Of a stretch of DNA of 64,000 nucleotides, positions 18,483 through 28,584 are shown in pieces (within the stretch, counting starts at the first letter, position 1; each line of letters starts with the position of its first letter). The DNA is taken from positions 757,473 through 821,472 of the forward strand of contig PHCZ01000001.1 of the NCBI GenBank assembly GCA_002840895.1, in the 5' to 3' direction. A model generated the notes under the pieces. The model made no database searches and was not told the DNA's origin. It saw only the letters and a list, made by a program, of their open reading frames with translations. The DNA comes from Bacteroidetes bacterium HGW-Bacteroidetes-8 (GTDB taxonomy: Bacteria > Bacteroidota > Bacteroidia > Bacteroidales > UBA932). The position numbers and the translations under genes were made by a program.

Positions 18483-19085
18483 ATGAAATTACTAATTGAT
18501 TTAGTTAAGGATTACAGAGTTACGCTTGCATCTGCCTCTCCAAGAAGGAGCGAGTTGATTTCGGGTCTGAGAATCCCTTTTACTGTTGAAATAAACTCCG
18601 AAACCGGCGAAGAGTACAGTGACAGTAGCCACTCTTTTGATGTTCCTCTAATACTCTCATTGAGAAAATCTCTCTCTTTTGGAAGAGAGCTGGATCCTAA
18701 AGAGATTCTTATAACTGCGGACACTCTTGTTATTTGTGATAATCTTATATTAGGTAAACCTATAAACCGAGAAGAGGCCTGTTCAATGTTGAGGTTGCTC
18801 TCTTCTAAGGCACATAAGGTAGTTACCGGAGTAACTCTTAGAAGCAGAGAGAAAACGGAGAGCTTCAGCTGTGAGACAACTGTCTATTTCAGGGAGATTT
18901 CAGATAGAGAGATAGAATTCTATGTAGATAACTTCTCTCCATACGATAAAGCCGGCGCATATGGAGTACAGGAGTGGATTGGATTTACAGCTATTTCCAA
19001 AATTGAGGGATCATATTATAATGTTATGGGGCTACCTGTACAAAAGCTGAGCGACTCTCTATGTGCATTTATTTTATCCCTTTGA
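18483..19085 (+). CDS. maf: Maf-family nucleotide pyrophosphatase
   Basis: The protein is 200 residues. It starts with the family signature LASASPRRSELISGL and continues with ITADTLVICDN, LGKPINREEA, VVTGVTL and DKAGAYGVQEWIG. The DTLV and DKAG motifs place it with Maf enzymes, which hydrolyse dTTP, UTP or modified nucleotides and may act as house-cleaning enzymes. It ends in a 17-base convergent overlap with recQ, leaving no room for a terminator between them. Confidence 0.92.
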   Translation: MKLLIDLVKDYRVTLASASPRRSELISGLRIPFTVEINSETGEEYSDSSHSFDVPLILSLRKSLSFGRELDPKEILITADTLVICDNLILGKPINREEACSMLRLLSSKAHKVVTGVTLRSREKTESFSCETTVYFREISDREIEFYVDNFSPYDKAGAYGVQEWIGFTAISKIEGSYYNVMGLPVQKLSDSLCAFILSL

Positions 19086-20979
19086 CCAGAATAATCTTCT
19101 CACCATCTACCTTTACCCCTCCCATATCTGCCATCTCCCTTAGTATATCCAGATAACAACCACTCTCGTCTTCAACCATAGAGGATATCTCTTCCATTGT
19201 TCTTGGTGACTCCATCAAAATCTCAATCAGCCTTCTCTCAATCTCCTGTAGGTAATATTTTCCCTCCCTCAATCTTCTTTTTCCTATGCAAATATCGCAT
19301 ATACCACAATCATAACCCTCTCTCTGACCAAAATATGATGTTAGATATCGAGAACGACACATACTCTCCTCATTTACATATTCAATAACTGCCTCCGTTC
19401 TGTTGACAAATGAATCTTTTCTTTTTTGGTACTCACTTTCAGATATATATAGCCCTTTCTCCTCAAGTCTCTCCTCCAGAAAAATAAGCAGAGGCGATCT
19501 GGCTCCAGGGATATATCCAATCACACCCATTCTTGATAATCTAATTAGCATTGAGACCACGGCTGCTCTGCTGTTTCTGGTCACACGTGCAATATACTCC
19601 TCATCAATGGAGAGATATCCCGAAAAGAGACCCTCATATAGTCTTAAAAGCGATTTTATAAATGAGTCGAGAGATTCGTTTTTTAGTTGAATGGCATAGA
19701 GTTCGTCTCTGTTTACAATAAACATTATTCGAGAAGGGTTATCTATCTCTTCTGTAAGCTTAACATATCCACAACTTTCAAGATACTTTATTGCGTAATA
19801 GACCGTTGAAGTGTGCAATTTGTATTTGGATGAGAACTCCAGCAGATTGAATCTTGCTGACTCCCCTTTTCCAGAACCGTACGAATAGTCAAAATAACGA
19901 TAAAGCTTCTGGTAGATCTCCTTAAGAAAATCAATCTCAGGGAAGGTTATTGAGGCAATCTGCCTAAGTCGTCTAATGTCATTGCTGTTCCACAAAAGAA
20001 CTGCATATGACCTATTTCCATCTCTTCCAGCTCTGCCTGCCTCCTGAAAATATGCCTCAATCGATTCCGGAATATCAAAGTGACAAACAAATCTTACATC
20101 CCCTTTATCAATTCCCATTCCAAAGGCGTTAGTAGAGACAATGACAGACGTAATACCATTATACCACTCATCTTGTTTGCTTGTTCTCATTTTTGAAGAG
20201 AAGCCTGCGTGATAGGAATCTGCAGAGATACCCTGTGACCTGAGAAATGCTGATACCTCCTCTGCACGTCTTCTCTCTCTTACATAAACAATTGAAGATC
20301 CCTTTACAGAACGTATTATTTTTAACAATTGGCCGTTTTTGTCTTCGCTGTGCCTAACAACATATGAGAGATTCTCTCTTTCAAATCTTCCTTTGATGAG
20401 GTTCGGCTCTCTAAAAGCGAGCTTATCCATTATATCTTTAGCAACTTCAGGGGTAGCAGTTGCTGTAAGGGCAATAATGGGAAGTGGACCGGTTACCTCA
20501 AGTATCTCCTTTATAAGAAGATACTCAGGTCTGAAATCGTAACCCCATTGGGATATACAGTGAGCCTCGTCAACCACAATGAAGGAGATGTTCATCTTTG
20601 AGGCCCTCACTCTGAATATCTCCGTTCTCGCTCTTTCAGGTGAGAGATATAGAAATTTATAATTACCGAAAATTGCGTTATCCAATGCTGCATCTACCTC
20701 ATTTGCAGTCATACCTGAGTGAACCGAGAGTGCCCTTATTCCCCTGGATCTTAAATTCTCCACCTGATCTTTCATCAGTGCTATAAGCGGTGAGATAACG
20801 ATACAAATCCCATCTTTGATAAGTGCGGGGATCTGAAAACAGAGAGATTTTCCTCCTCCCGTGGGGAGAAGAGCAAGTGTATCTCTGTCTTCAAGAACAG
20901 AATTTATGATCTCCTCCTGAAGTGGTCTAAAATTTTCAAAAGACCAATATTTTTTCAAAACATCCAGCGGGGAATCCAT
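19069..20979 (-). CDS. recQ: RecQ-family ATP-dependent DNA helicase (no HRDC domain)
   Basis: The protein is 636 residues. Superfamily 2 motifs are LLPTGGGKSLCFQIP (Walker A), VDEAHCISQWGYDFRPEY (DEAH and the RecQ aromatic loop), ALTATATPEV and EAGRAGRDG. A Zn-binding domain ends in CRSRYLTSYFGQREGYDCGICDIC with four Cys. A winged-helix region follows and the protein then stops, so the HRDC domain of E. coli RecQ is absent; this matches the shorter RecQ paralogue found in many Bacteroidota. It unwinds 3'-tailed DNA during recombination repair. It is divergent from pckA. Confidence 0.94.
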   Translation of the reverse strand: MDSPLDVLKKYWSFENFRPLQEEIINSVLEDRDTLALLPTGGGKSLCFQIPALIKDGICIVISPLIALMKDQVENLRSRGIRALSVHSGMTANEVDAALDNAIFGNYKFLYLSPERARTEIFRVRASKMNISFIVVDEAHCISQWGYDFRPEYLLIKEILEVTGPLPIIALTATATPEVAKDIMDKLAFREPNLIKGRFERENLSYVVRHSEDKNGQLLKIIRSVKGSSIVYVRERRRAEEVSAFLRSQGISADSYHAGFSSKMRTSKQDEWYNGITSVIVSTNAFGMGIDKGDVRFVCHFDIPESIEAYFQEAGRAGRDGNRSYAVLLWNSNDIRRLRQIASITFPEIDFLKEIYQKLYRYFDYSYGSGKGESARFNLLEFSSKYKLHTSTVYYAIKYLESCGYVKLTEEIDNPSRIMFIVNRDELYAIQLKNESLDSFIKSLLRLYEGLFSGYLSIDEEYIARVTRNSRAAVVSMLIRLSRMGVIGYIPGARSPLLIFLEERLEEKGLYISESEYQKRKDSFVNRTEAVIEYVNEESMCRSRYLTSYFGQREGYDCGICDICIGKRRLREGKYYLQEIERRLIEILMESPRTMEEISSMVEDESGCYLDILREMADMGGVKVDGEKIILVKGIK

Positions 20980-20995
20980 AAAAATACATTTTAAA

Positions 20996-21003
20996 CAAAA
21001 ATA
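20996..21003 (-). promoter_or_regulatory. Bacteroidota -7 element for recQ
   Basis: On the minus strand this reads TATTTTTG (TAnnTTTG). It is 16 nt before the recQ ATG, giving a leader of about 10 nt. I could not find an equally good box for the divergent pckA gene. Confidence 0.45.
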
Positions 21004-21098
21004 GTCATAAATTAAATGTTTTGAATAAAGATTTTTGACTATATTCGTATTAACGCTTTCAAAAAGAAATAATCCGCTTTATTTTTAATTAATATTTT

Positions 21099-22691
21099 AT
21101 GTCATTTTTAGATTTATCCAGGTATGGTATCCAAAACGTGGGGAAGATAGTCCATAACCCCTCTTACGAAGAGCTTTTCAAAGCAGAGACATCAGAAAAA
21201 AACGAAGGTTTTGAAAAAGGTATTGTAACAGATACAGGAGCAGTTGCTGTTATGACCGGTGTGTTCACCGGACGTTCTCCCAAAGATCGTTACATTCTTA
21301 AAGACAAAACAACAGAAAATACAATCTGGTGGGACGGTAATATAAACAAACCTGTAACCGAAAGTGTGTGGAAAGATTGTCTGGGGTTGGTTCAAAACCA
21401 ACTTTCAAATAAAGATACACTCTATGTTGTAGACACATTTTGTGGAACAAATGAGAGTACACGCCTCAAGGTACGTTTTATTATGGAGGTTGCCTGGCAG
21501 GCTCACTTCGTAACAAATATGTTTATTCGTCCATCAAAGTGGGAGCTGGAAAATTTCGGGGAACCGGATTTTGTCTCAATAAACGGCTCTAAAACAACAA
21601 ATCCAAAATGGAAAGAGCATAATTTGCACTCAGAGATATTTGTTCTCTTCAACCTTACAGATAGGATTCAGATTGTCGGAGGATCCTGGTACGGAGGTGA
21701 GATGAAAAAGGGAATATTTTCAATGATGAACTACTATCTTCCTCTTAAAGGTGTCGCATCGATGCACTGCTCTGCAAACGTGGGAAAAGAGGGAGATGTT
21801 GCAATATTCTTCGGTCTCTCAGGTACAGGAAAGACAACCCTTTCGGCAGATCCTAAAAGATATCTTATAGGTGATGATGAGCACGGATGGGATGATGAGG
21901 GTGTGTTTAATCACGAAGGTGGGTGTTATGCAAAAACAATAAACCTTAGCGAAGAGAACGAACCAGATATATGGAGAGCCATAAAGAGAGATGCTCTGTT
22001 GGAAAATGTTACTGTAAAAGAGGATGGTTCAATAGATTTTACAGACATATCTGTCACAGAGAATACCAGAGTTTCATACCCTATTTATCACATAAACAAA
22101 ATAGTGCTCCCATCAAAGGCCGGTCACGCAAAAAAGGTTATATACCTCTCTGCAGATGCCTTTGGAGTACTTCCTCCGGTATCAATTCTTGACCAAAAGC
22201 AAGCTCAGTATCACTTCTTGTGCGGTTATACCTCTAAACTTGCTGGTACAGAGAGAGGAATAACAGAACCGATTCCATCTTTCTCACCGGCTTTTGGAGA
22301 GGCCTTTCTCTCACTTCACCCAACAGTTTATGCCAAACAATTAGCAAAAAAAATGGCAGTGCACGGTGCATCTGCATACCTTGTCAATACTGGGTGGAAT
22401 GGCACAGGGAAAAGAATCTCAATAAAAGATACCAGGGCTATTATTGACTCAATAATTGACGGATCTATTGAGGCAACTCCAAGACATACAATCCCTATCT
22501 TGAACCTTACAGTACCTGAGAAGTTACAAAATGTTACCGAGGGAATTCTGGATCCTAGAGATACATATAAGAGCAGAGGCGAATGGGAGGAGAAGGCAAA
22601 ATCCCTTGCCCTTAAATATATTAAAAACTTTGAACAGTACTGCGATAACGAAGATGCTCTGGCTCTTGTATCCAGTGGACCACAGCTTTAA
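21099..22691 (+). CDS. pckA: phosphoenolpyruvate carboxykinase (ATP)
   Basis: The protein is 530 residues, full length. It has the kinase-1a P-loop [15 protein letters not shown] and the metal/nucleotide site [37 protein letters not shown] and [21 protein letters not shown] bind substrate. It interconverts oxaloacetate + ATP and PEP + CO2 + ADP. In fermenting Bacteroidales it usually runs toward oxaloacetate, feeding the succinate/propionate branch and yielding ATP; that direction is inferred from physiology, not sequence. It is a single-gene unit closed by a strong terminator. Confidence 0.97.
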   Translation: MSFLDLSRYGIQNVGKIVHNPSYEELFKAETSEKNEGFEKGIVTDTGAVAVMTGVFTGRSPKDRYILKDKTTENTIWWDGNINKPVTESVWKDCLGLVQNQLSNKDTLYVVDTFCGTNESTRLKVRFIMEVAWQAHFVTNMFIRPSKWELENFGEPDFVSINGSKTTNPKWKEHNLHSEIFVLFNLTDRIQIVGGSWYGGEMKKGIFSMMNYYLPLKGVASMHCSANVGKEGDVAIFFGLSGTGKTTLSADPKRYLIGDDEHGWDDEGVFNHEGGCYAKTINLSEENEPDIWRAIKRDALLENVTVKEDGSIDFTDISVTENTRVSYPIYHINKIVLPSKAGHAKKVIYLSADAFGVLPPVSILDQKQAQYHFLCGYTSKLAGTERGITEPIPSFSPAFGEAFLSLHPTVYAKQLAKKMAVHGASAYLVNTGWNGTGKRISIKDTRAIIDSIIDGSIEATPRHTIPILNLTVPEKLQNVTEGILDPRDTYKSRGEWEEKAKSLALKYIKNFEQYCDNEDALALVSSGPQL

Positions 22692-22721
22692 ATGAGATCA
22701 GCTTTAAAATATTAAAAAAAG

Positions 22722-22757
22722 GGGTGACCAAAATTTATTGGTCACCCACTTTTTTAT
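22722..22757 (+). terminator. intrinsic terminator after pckA
   Basis: A perfect 10-bp stem (22722-22731 with 22738-22747) with a 6-nt loop is followed by ACTTTTTTATT. It separates pckA from the cyclophilin gene, whose promoter box follows at once. Confidence 0.88.
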
Positions 22758-22759
22758 TA

Positions 22760-22767
22760 TAAATTTG
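22760..22767 (+). promoter_or_regulatory. Bacteroidota -7 element for the cyclophilin-peptidase genes
   Basis: TAAATTTG matches TAnnTTTG and lies 20 nt before the ATG at 22787. It sits directly after the pckA terminator and probably drives the cyclophilin gene and the two peptidase genes after it. Confidence 0.45.
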
Positions 22768-22786
22768 TTTACTAAATATCGGTAAT

Positions 22787-23560
22787 ATGAAAAATACAAA
22801 ACCTTTTAATCTCAATAATTCTAAATTGATTTTTTTCTCATTTTTTGTGACACTGTTTTTCTCCTCTCTCTTTTTTGTCAATGATCTGCAGGCAAAAAGA
22901 GAGAGATATTTCTACGTTACTTTGAATACCACAGCCGGAGATATTACACTGCGTCTCTATAATGAGACCCCTCTACACAGGGATAACTTTGTGAAACTTG
23001 TAAAGAGTGGCTTTTACAGCGGAGTTCTCTTTCACAGGGTAATTGATAATTTTATGATTCAGAGCGGAGATCCGGACTCAAAAACCAGAGAGAAGGGTAA
23101 GCTTTATGGAGATGGTGGACCCGGATATACTATCCCTGCCGAGATAATTCCGGGAATCTATCATAAAAAAGGTGTGCTTGCAGCAGCCAGAGAGAGTGAC
23201 AACACAAACCCAAAAAGAGAATCCAGCGGGTCACAATTCTACATTGTTAAAGGCAAAATATTTGATGAACAAGCACTTCAGACTGCACAGGATAGAATAA
23301 ACAGCAGAAATGCAGCAAATAAAATTACCGAAATCCATACAATTCCCCCAAAATGGAGAGAGATATATAAAACAAAAGGGGGCACCCCACACCTGGATAC
23401 TCAGTACACTGTATTTGGAGAGCTTGTAAAAGGGGCAGATGTTGTTGAGAAGATATCAGTCACTAAGACTGACTCCAATGACCGCCCACTGGAGGATATC
23501 TACATTATCTCCACAAAAATTTCTAAATCACGGAAATTAAAAACAGAAGAGTTATATTAA
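22787..23560 (+). CDS. exported cyclophilin-type peptidyl-prolyl cis-trans isomerase
   Basis: The protein is 257 residues. A basic, hydrophobic N-terminus (about 1-36, ending DLQA) looks like a signal peptide or membrane anchor. The cyclophilin domain follows with FVKLVKSGFYSGVLFHRVIDNFMIQSGDP, whose FHRVI...MIQ holds the active-site Arg, Phe and Gln, then SSGSQFYIV and YTVFGELVKGADVVEKI. There is an insert of about 30 residues (near QDRINSRNAANK) before the last strands, as in many Bacteroidota cyclophilins. It should speed folding of exported proteins, which fits with the exported peptidases encoded just downstream. Confidence 0.93.
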   Translation: MKNTKPFNLNNSKLIFFSFFVTLFFSSLFFVNDLQAKRERYFYVTLNTTAGDITLRLYNETPLHRDNFVKLVKSGFYSGVLFHRVIDNFMIQSGDPDSKTREKGKLYGDGGPGYTIPAEIIPGIYHKKGVLAAARESDNTNPKRESSGSQFYIVKGKIFDEQALQTAQDRINSRNAANKITEIHTIPPKWREIYKTKGGTPHLDTQYTVFGELVKGADVVEKISVTKTDSNDRPLEDIYIISTKISKSRKLKTEELY

Positions 23561-23578
23561 AAATTCAAAACTAAATCT

Positions 23579-25249
23579 ATGAGAAAAATAATCTTTGCAA
23601 CTGCAGCTATTTTTATAATTGCAGCTTGCTCAAAAAGTGACGATATGAAGCTAAAGGAGATAGTTGATAATATTGAGAATGCAATTAAGCCTCTTAGTAA
23701 GGAGGCAGCAATAGCTTACTGGAATGGTACAATAACCGGTGAATCCGGTTATTTTGAAAGCTACTCTCAAAATAGTATGAAGATCACTTCAATCTACTCA
23801 GATCCTACAACTTTTGCTACTCTAAAATCAATTAAAGAGAGAGACAAAGTTGAGGATCCTCTACTAAAAAGAGAGCTAGAGATTCTTTATAATAACTTTC
23901 TAAGCAATCAGGCAGATACCTCAGTTCTTAATGATATTATTAAAAGATCTGCCCTGTTGGAGCAAAAGTATGCCTCCTTTAGAGCACTCTACAAAGAGCG
24001 TGAAGTATCTGATAATGAAATAGAGCAAATATTGAAAAGTTCACAAAACAATAAGGATCTTGAAGAGGCCTGGAGAGCCCATAAAAAAATTGGTCCTTTT
24101 GTAGCAGAGGATGTTATTGAACTGATTAAACTAAGAAATTTCATTGCAAAATCTCTGGGATTTGATAATTTTCACACAATGAGTCTGGAGCTCTCAGGCC
24201 AGAATCCTGCCGATATATCCGCCCTGTTTGACGAGTTGGACTCGCTTACAAGAGATTCATTTGCAGCACTTAAAAAAGAGATGAACTCTCTTTTTTCAAA
24301 ACTCTACAAAGTTGATGAGGATATGCTGATGCCGTGGCACTTTCAGGGGAGATTCTTTCAGGAATCACCACAGTTGTATACTGTTGATTTAGACAAATAC
24401 TATAAAGGTCAGAATCTTGAAACTCTCACCTCAACATTTTATAAAGGTATAGGGCTAAATGTAGATATTATTATGGCTAATAGCGATCTTTACGAAAAGC
24501 CAAAGAAGAACCAACACGCATACTGTACAGACATTGACTCAGATGGAGATATCCGGGTTCTTGGCAATATCAGCGACAATGAGCAGTGGATGGGAACAAT
24601 GCTGCACGAGTTTGGCCACGCTGTCTACTCTCAGGGACACGATATACCCGGGAATCCCTATTTTTTAAGGAACGCAGCTCACTCCTTCACAACCGAGGCT
24701 GTAGCTATGATTTTTGGACGACTCTCAAGAAATCCTCAGTGGATGAAACAGATGCTTAACATCTCAGATGAGGAGACAGAAAAAATTGCAGAAGATTGCC
24801 GTAAATCACTAAGACTTCAACAGCTGGTATTTAGTCGCTGGGTTCAGGTTGTATATCGTTTTGAAAAATCTATGTATGCAAATCCGGATCAGGACCTGAA
24901 TAAACTTTGGTGGGATCTGGTTCAGGAGTACCAAATGCTCAATAAACCACAGGGAAGAGATGAACCGGACTGGGCAACTAAGATTCATATTGCTCTCTAC
25001 CCTTGTTACTACCACAATTACCAACTGGGTGAACTTCTGGCATCTCAAATGCACTACTATATTGTTGATAACATAACAAAATCTGGCAACTATAAAGATG
25101 AGTGTTATATTGGCAATCATTTGGTGGGCAGCTGGATGAGCAAAAATGTCTTTGCTCCAGGAATGAGATATCATTGGAATGATATGATTGAGAGAGCAAC
25201 CGGAGAGAAGCTGACTGCAAAGTATTACGCTTTACAATTTGTCGAATAA
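23579..25249 (+). CDS. M2/M3-like zinc metallopeptidase lipoprotein
   Basis: The protein is 556 residues with a lipoprotein signal (lipobox IAAC, Cys17). It is mostly alpha-helical. The zinc site is MLHEFGHAVY (His343, Glu344, His347) with a third ligand probably Glu373 in SFTTEAVAMIF, the HExxH + EA gluzincin pattern shared by M2 (ACE-like dipeptidyl carboxypeptidase), M3 and M32. LRNFIAKSLGFDNFHTMSLEL resembles M2. It likely removes dipeptides from, or cleaves, short peptides on the cell surface or in the periplasm. M2 is my best guess over M3. It lies 18 nt after the cyclophilin gene. Confidence 0.82.
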   Translation: MRKIIFATAAIFIIAACSKSDDMKLKEIVDNIENAIKPLSKEAAIAYWNGTITGESGYFESYSQNSMKITSIYSDPTTFATLKSIKERDKVEDPLLKRELEILYNNFLSNQADTSVLNDIIKRSALLEQKYASFRALYKEREVSDNEIEQILKSSQNNKDLEEAWRAHKKIGPFVAEDVIELIKLRNFIAKSLGFDNFHTMSLELSGQNPADISALFDELDSLTRDSFAALKKEMNSLFSKLYKVDEDMLMPWHFQGRFFQESPQLYTVDLDKYYKGQNLETLTSTFYKGIGLNVDIIMANSDLYEKPKKNQHAYCTDIDSDGDIRVLGNISDNEQWMGTMLHEFGHAVYSQGHDIPGNPYFLRNAAHSFTTEAVAMIFGRLSRNPQWMKQMLNISDEETEKIAEDCRKSLRLQQLVFSRWVQVVYRFEKSMYANPDQDLNKLWWDLVQEYQMLNKPQGRDEPDWATKIHIALYPCYYHNYQLGELLASQMHYYIVDNITKSGNYKDECYIGNHLVGSWMSKNVFAPGMRYHWNDMIERATGEKLTAKYYALQFVE

Positions 25250-25276
25250 AAATATATTATCTCTAAAATCAAACTT

Positions 25277-27781
25277 ATGACAGTTAAAAAATACTTTCTG
25301 ATAGCTTTTCTTTCCCTTTTTATTACGACTATAAACGCTCAGGGAATTAAACATTATATTCCTCAGGGGGACTATACACTTAACCCTCAGGTTCCATCTC
25401 CAAAAGAGTTTCTGGGTTTTGAAGTTGGAGAACACCATATCAGTCACGATCTGCTGATTTCATATATGAGAGCACTATCAAAAAGTTCAGATCGGGTAAT
25501 TGCTAAGGAGATTGGAACAACATATGAAGGAAGGCCGCTTATATTTATGATTATTACCTCAGCTGAAAACCAAAAAAATCTGGATAAAATCAAGGAGAGG
25601 CAACTAATGTTAACCGATCCATCAAAATCCTCTTCTCTCCCTATTAAAGAGATGCCTTTAGTTATGTGGTTTGGCTATAGTGTACACGGAAATGAGGCAA
25701 GTGGAGTGAATGCATCAATGGCGGTTGCATACTATCTTGCTGCAGCACAAGGGGCAGAAGTTGATAAGATATTGAAAAATTCTGTTATAATAATCCAGCC
25801 GGCCCAAAACCCGGACGGTATTAACAGGTTTGCAGACTGGGTTAACTCCTCCCGAAGCTACTCATATGTTCTGGATCAATTCTCAAGGGAGTTTCGTGAG
25901 CCTGCACCAAGCGGCAGGAGTAACCACTACTGGTTTGATCTCAACAGAGACTGGCTTCCGGTACAGCATCCAGAAACAAGACACAGGCTTAAGATCTTTA
26001 TGGATTGGCACCCTACTCTTGTAAATGACTATCACGAGCAAGGGAGCACCAATGGCACATACTTCTCTCCAGGCATTAAAAACAGCACAAACCCACTTGC
26101 ACCCGAATTGAATCGCAAACTTACCGAAGATATTTCCCTTTATCACGCAAAAGCAATGAACGAAGATGGGGTTCTATTTTTCACAAAAGAGGGATACGAT
26201 AACTTCTATACCGGGAAAGGAGCATCATACCCCGATATGCTTGGTGCAATTGGAATTCTTTATGAGCAACCAAGCTCAAGAGGGCATATTCAGTCAAGAA
26301 ACGGTGTGTTGTTAAAATTCACCGACATTATAAGATATCAGGCGCTCTGCACATACTCTGCTATAAATGCGGGTATTGACAAGAGAGAGGAGCTCAATAG
26401 ATTCAAAGCCGATTCATACAGAGAGTCACAAGATATGGCAAGAAAAGGTGCAGTAAAAGGGTATGTTATATCTGCCGGTTCAAATATTTCACTTATCAAA
26501 GAGTTGAATAATATTCTTAGTGCCCATTCTATCAATCTTTATGAACTACAGAGAGATATAACAATTAATGGCAAGAGCTTCAATTCTAAAAACAGCTATG
26601 TACTACCTCTTGCTCAGAGAGAGTACAGATTGATTAGAACACTCTTTGATAAGACTACAAGTTATATTGACACAACTTTTTATGATGTATCAGCCTGGAC
26701 ACTCCCATTGGCTATGAATATCATTTACCAAGAGCTTTTATCTACAGAGGGATTAGTCGGCGAAAAGGTTGTGAAGGTTAGAGAAAGGATAAGAACAGAG
26801 CTCCCGCTTAGTAAACTAGCGTACCTTTTTGAATTAAGCGATCTTTACTCATATAAGATTCTTTATGATCTTCTTAACCGTGGAGTTGCAGTAAGAGTTG
26901 GAGATAAGCCATTAAGAATATCTATAGGAGATAGAGAGCTATCACTCTCGGCAGGAGCCATTATGGTTCCGGTAAGGGGGCAACAGTTAAGTGAAGCAGA
27001 GCTTCACAAAGTTATTCTGCAACACTCTCAAGATAGCGAAACAGATATCTACTCTGCAACAAGCAGTTTCGGGGTGGAGTTTGACTTGGGAAGTGCTCAT
27101 TTTAAAAGAGTATCTATTCCGAAAATCGCCCTGATAGTTGGAAGAGGGGTATCATACGGATCTATGGGTGAGTTATGGCACCTTCTGGACCAAAAATACT
27201 CAATTCCTGCTTCAATAATTGACGCCTCACTACTATCTGAAATTGACCTTAATCAATATAACACAATTGTTTTAAGTGGTAATTACAGACTTCCTAAAGA
27301 GGTTAATGATAAGTTAAAAAACTGGAGTTTAATGTCATCAAATGCAATTATTGCAATAGATCAATCATTCAACACTCTCAACGAAATTGGGATAACAGAT
27401 ATTAAAGAGAGATCTCCTGGAGTTGAAAATATAAGCGGAGTAATTTTAAAGGCAACTTTTTCAAATGAATCCCCTATTTTCTACGGAGTATCATCAAATG
27501 AACTTTTTCTTTTTAAAAGAGGCAGAACAATAATCTCCGAGAGTGTAACACCTGGCTCTACAGTTGCAAAATACGCCGACAAACCTTTAAAGAGCGGATA
27601 TCTGCCGAATTTAACCAATGAAACAATAAAAGGGATGCCGGCCATACTCGCCGGAAACGGAGTAATCTACTTTTGCGATGCTCCAAATTTCCGTGGCTAC
27701 TGGTATGGAGCTTCACGTCTTTTTATTAACTCTCTGTTTTTTAGAGAACTAATACCATCTACAAAGATTCAGACTAAGTAG
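25277..27781 (+). CDS. secreted M14-family zinc carboxypeptidase-like protein
   Basis: The protein is 834 residues. A signal peptide (about 1-21, ending NAQ) precedes an M14 domain. Zinc ligands are in YSVHGNEASG (His137, Glu140) and a later His in NDYHEQGS; a catalytic Glu is probable in ILYEQPSSRG. PAQNPDGINRF holds the family Asn-Pro-Asp and an Arg region. The C-terminal 400 residues (from about AVKGYVISAG) form a second part with a GATase1-like look (IALIVGRGVSYGSMGELWHLLD). This layout is the large M14 form common in Bacteroidota. Its last 13 bases overlap the MBL-fold gene tail to tail. Confidence 0.88.
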   Translation: MTVKKYFLIAFLSLFITTINAQGIKHYIPQGDYTLNPQVPSPKEFLGFEVGEHHISHDLLISYMRALSKSSDRVIAKEIGTTYEGRPLIFMIITSAENQKNLDKIKERQLMLTDPSKSSSLPIKEMPLVMWFGYSVHGNEASGVNASMAVAYYLAAAQGAEVDKILKNSVIIIQPAQNPDGINRFADWVNSSRSYSYVLDQFSREFREPAPSGRSNHYWFDLNRDWLPVQHPETRHRLKIFMDWHPTLVNDYHEQGSTNGTYFSPGIKNSTNPLAPELNRKLTEDISLYHAKAMNEDGVLFFTKEGYDNFYTGKGASYPDMLGAIGILYEQPSSRGHIQSRNGVLLKFTDIIRYQALCTYSAINAGIDKREELNRFKADSYRESQDMARKGAVKGYVISAGSNISLIKELNNILSAHSINLYELQRDITINGKSFNSKNSYVLPLAQREYRLIRTLFDKTTSYIDTTFYDVSAWTLPLAMNIIYQELLSTEGLVGEKVVKVRERIRTELPLSKLAYLFELSDLYSYKILYDLLNRGVAVRVGDKPLRISIGDRELSLSAGAIMVPVRGQQLSEAELHKVILQHSQDSETDIYSATSSFGVEFDLGSAHFKRVSIPKIALIVGRGVSYGSMGELWHLLDQKYSIPASIIDASLLSEIDLNQYNTIVLSGNYRLPKEVNDKLKNWSLMSSNAIIAIDQSFNTLNEIGITDIKERSPGVENISGVILKATFSNESPIFYGVSSNELFLFKRGRTIISESVTPGSTVAKYADKPLKSGYLPNLTNETIKGMPAILAGNGVIYFCDAPNFRGYWYGASRLFINSLFFRELIPSTKIQTK

Positions 27782-28584
27782 CATTTATGCTCCTTTCTGG
27801 GCAGACAAAAAAGTTCTACATCGGTTCCGACAATCACCCCGATTTCGCTAAGCGACCTTAAAGAGGTCTCATATGCAAGTTCCGGGGTGTTATTGTTATC
27901 ACTTAAATGGCAAAGGAAAATATTCTTTATCCCGGGGTGATAAAACTCTTTAATTGCCTCAGAGGTCTCGTCATTGCTAAGGTGACCTCTTCCTCCTCTA
28001 ATTCTGTCAATTAAACTTTTTGAATAACCACCTCCCTCCAGCATAGTTCTGTCGTAATTGGACTCTATGATTATATTATGAGATATCTTACAATACTCTA
28101 CCACTCTCTTTGTCACTCTCCCCAAATCTGTAATGAGTGTAAATCGCTCTCCAAGAAAGTCAATATGGTAGCCAAGGCTATCGGATGCATCGTGAGGAAC
28201 ATCAAAAGCTGTAATTGATACACCTTTATAAACAAACGGAATTTCCTTCTCTAGCATCTTCTTATACCCTGATAGCTTATCTTTGGTATGATAGTGATTT
28301 TCAAGCGAGTGCAAAAGCATCTCTGTACCATAAACAGGTTTATTATACCTAAGAGTGAGTGTTGTCAAATGCTTTATATGGTCGTAATGGTCGTGTGTCA
28401 ATAGAACTAGATCCAGTGATTCAATATTAACAAAGTGCTCAGATAGCCTCTTTCTTATGTTTTTTGTACTGATACCTGCGTCTATTAATATTGCTACTTC
28501 ACTGTTTCCTATATAGTAACTGTTACCGCTGCTTCCGCTGGAAAGACTTATAAATTTTATACTCTCTTCTCTTTTTGCACTCAT
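27769..28584 (-). CDS. MBL-fold hydrolase, YycJ/WalJ-like
   Basis: The protein is 271 residues from the ATG at 28584, whose first base overlaps the upstream HAD stop (TAATG); an ATG two codons earlier also exists. SLSSGSSGNSYYIG at the start and THDHYDHIKHL (HxHxDH, two-zinc site) identify a metallo-beta-lactamase fold of the YycJ group. GGRGHLSNDETSEAI and LCHLSDNNNTPELA supply later ligands. YycJ-type proteins are probable 5'-3' exonuclease-like or phosphodiester hydrolases. It is the last gene of the nucleoside-salvage operon, but a direct role in that pathway is not indicated by its family. Confidence 0.88.
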   Translation of the reverse strand: MSAKREESIKFISLSSGSSGNSYYIGNSEVAILIDAGISTKNIRKRLSEHFVNIESLDLVLLTHDHYDHIKHLTTLTLRYNKPVYGTEMLLHSLENHYHTKDKLSGYKKMLEKEIPFVYKGVSITAFDVPHDASDSLGYHIDFLGERFTLITDLGRVTKRVVEYCKISHNIIIESNYDRTMLEGGGYSKSLIDRIRGGRGHLSNDETSEAIKEFYHPGIKNIFLCHLSDNNNTPELAYETSLRSLSEIGVIVGTDVELFCLPRKEHKCYLV

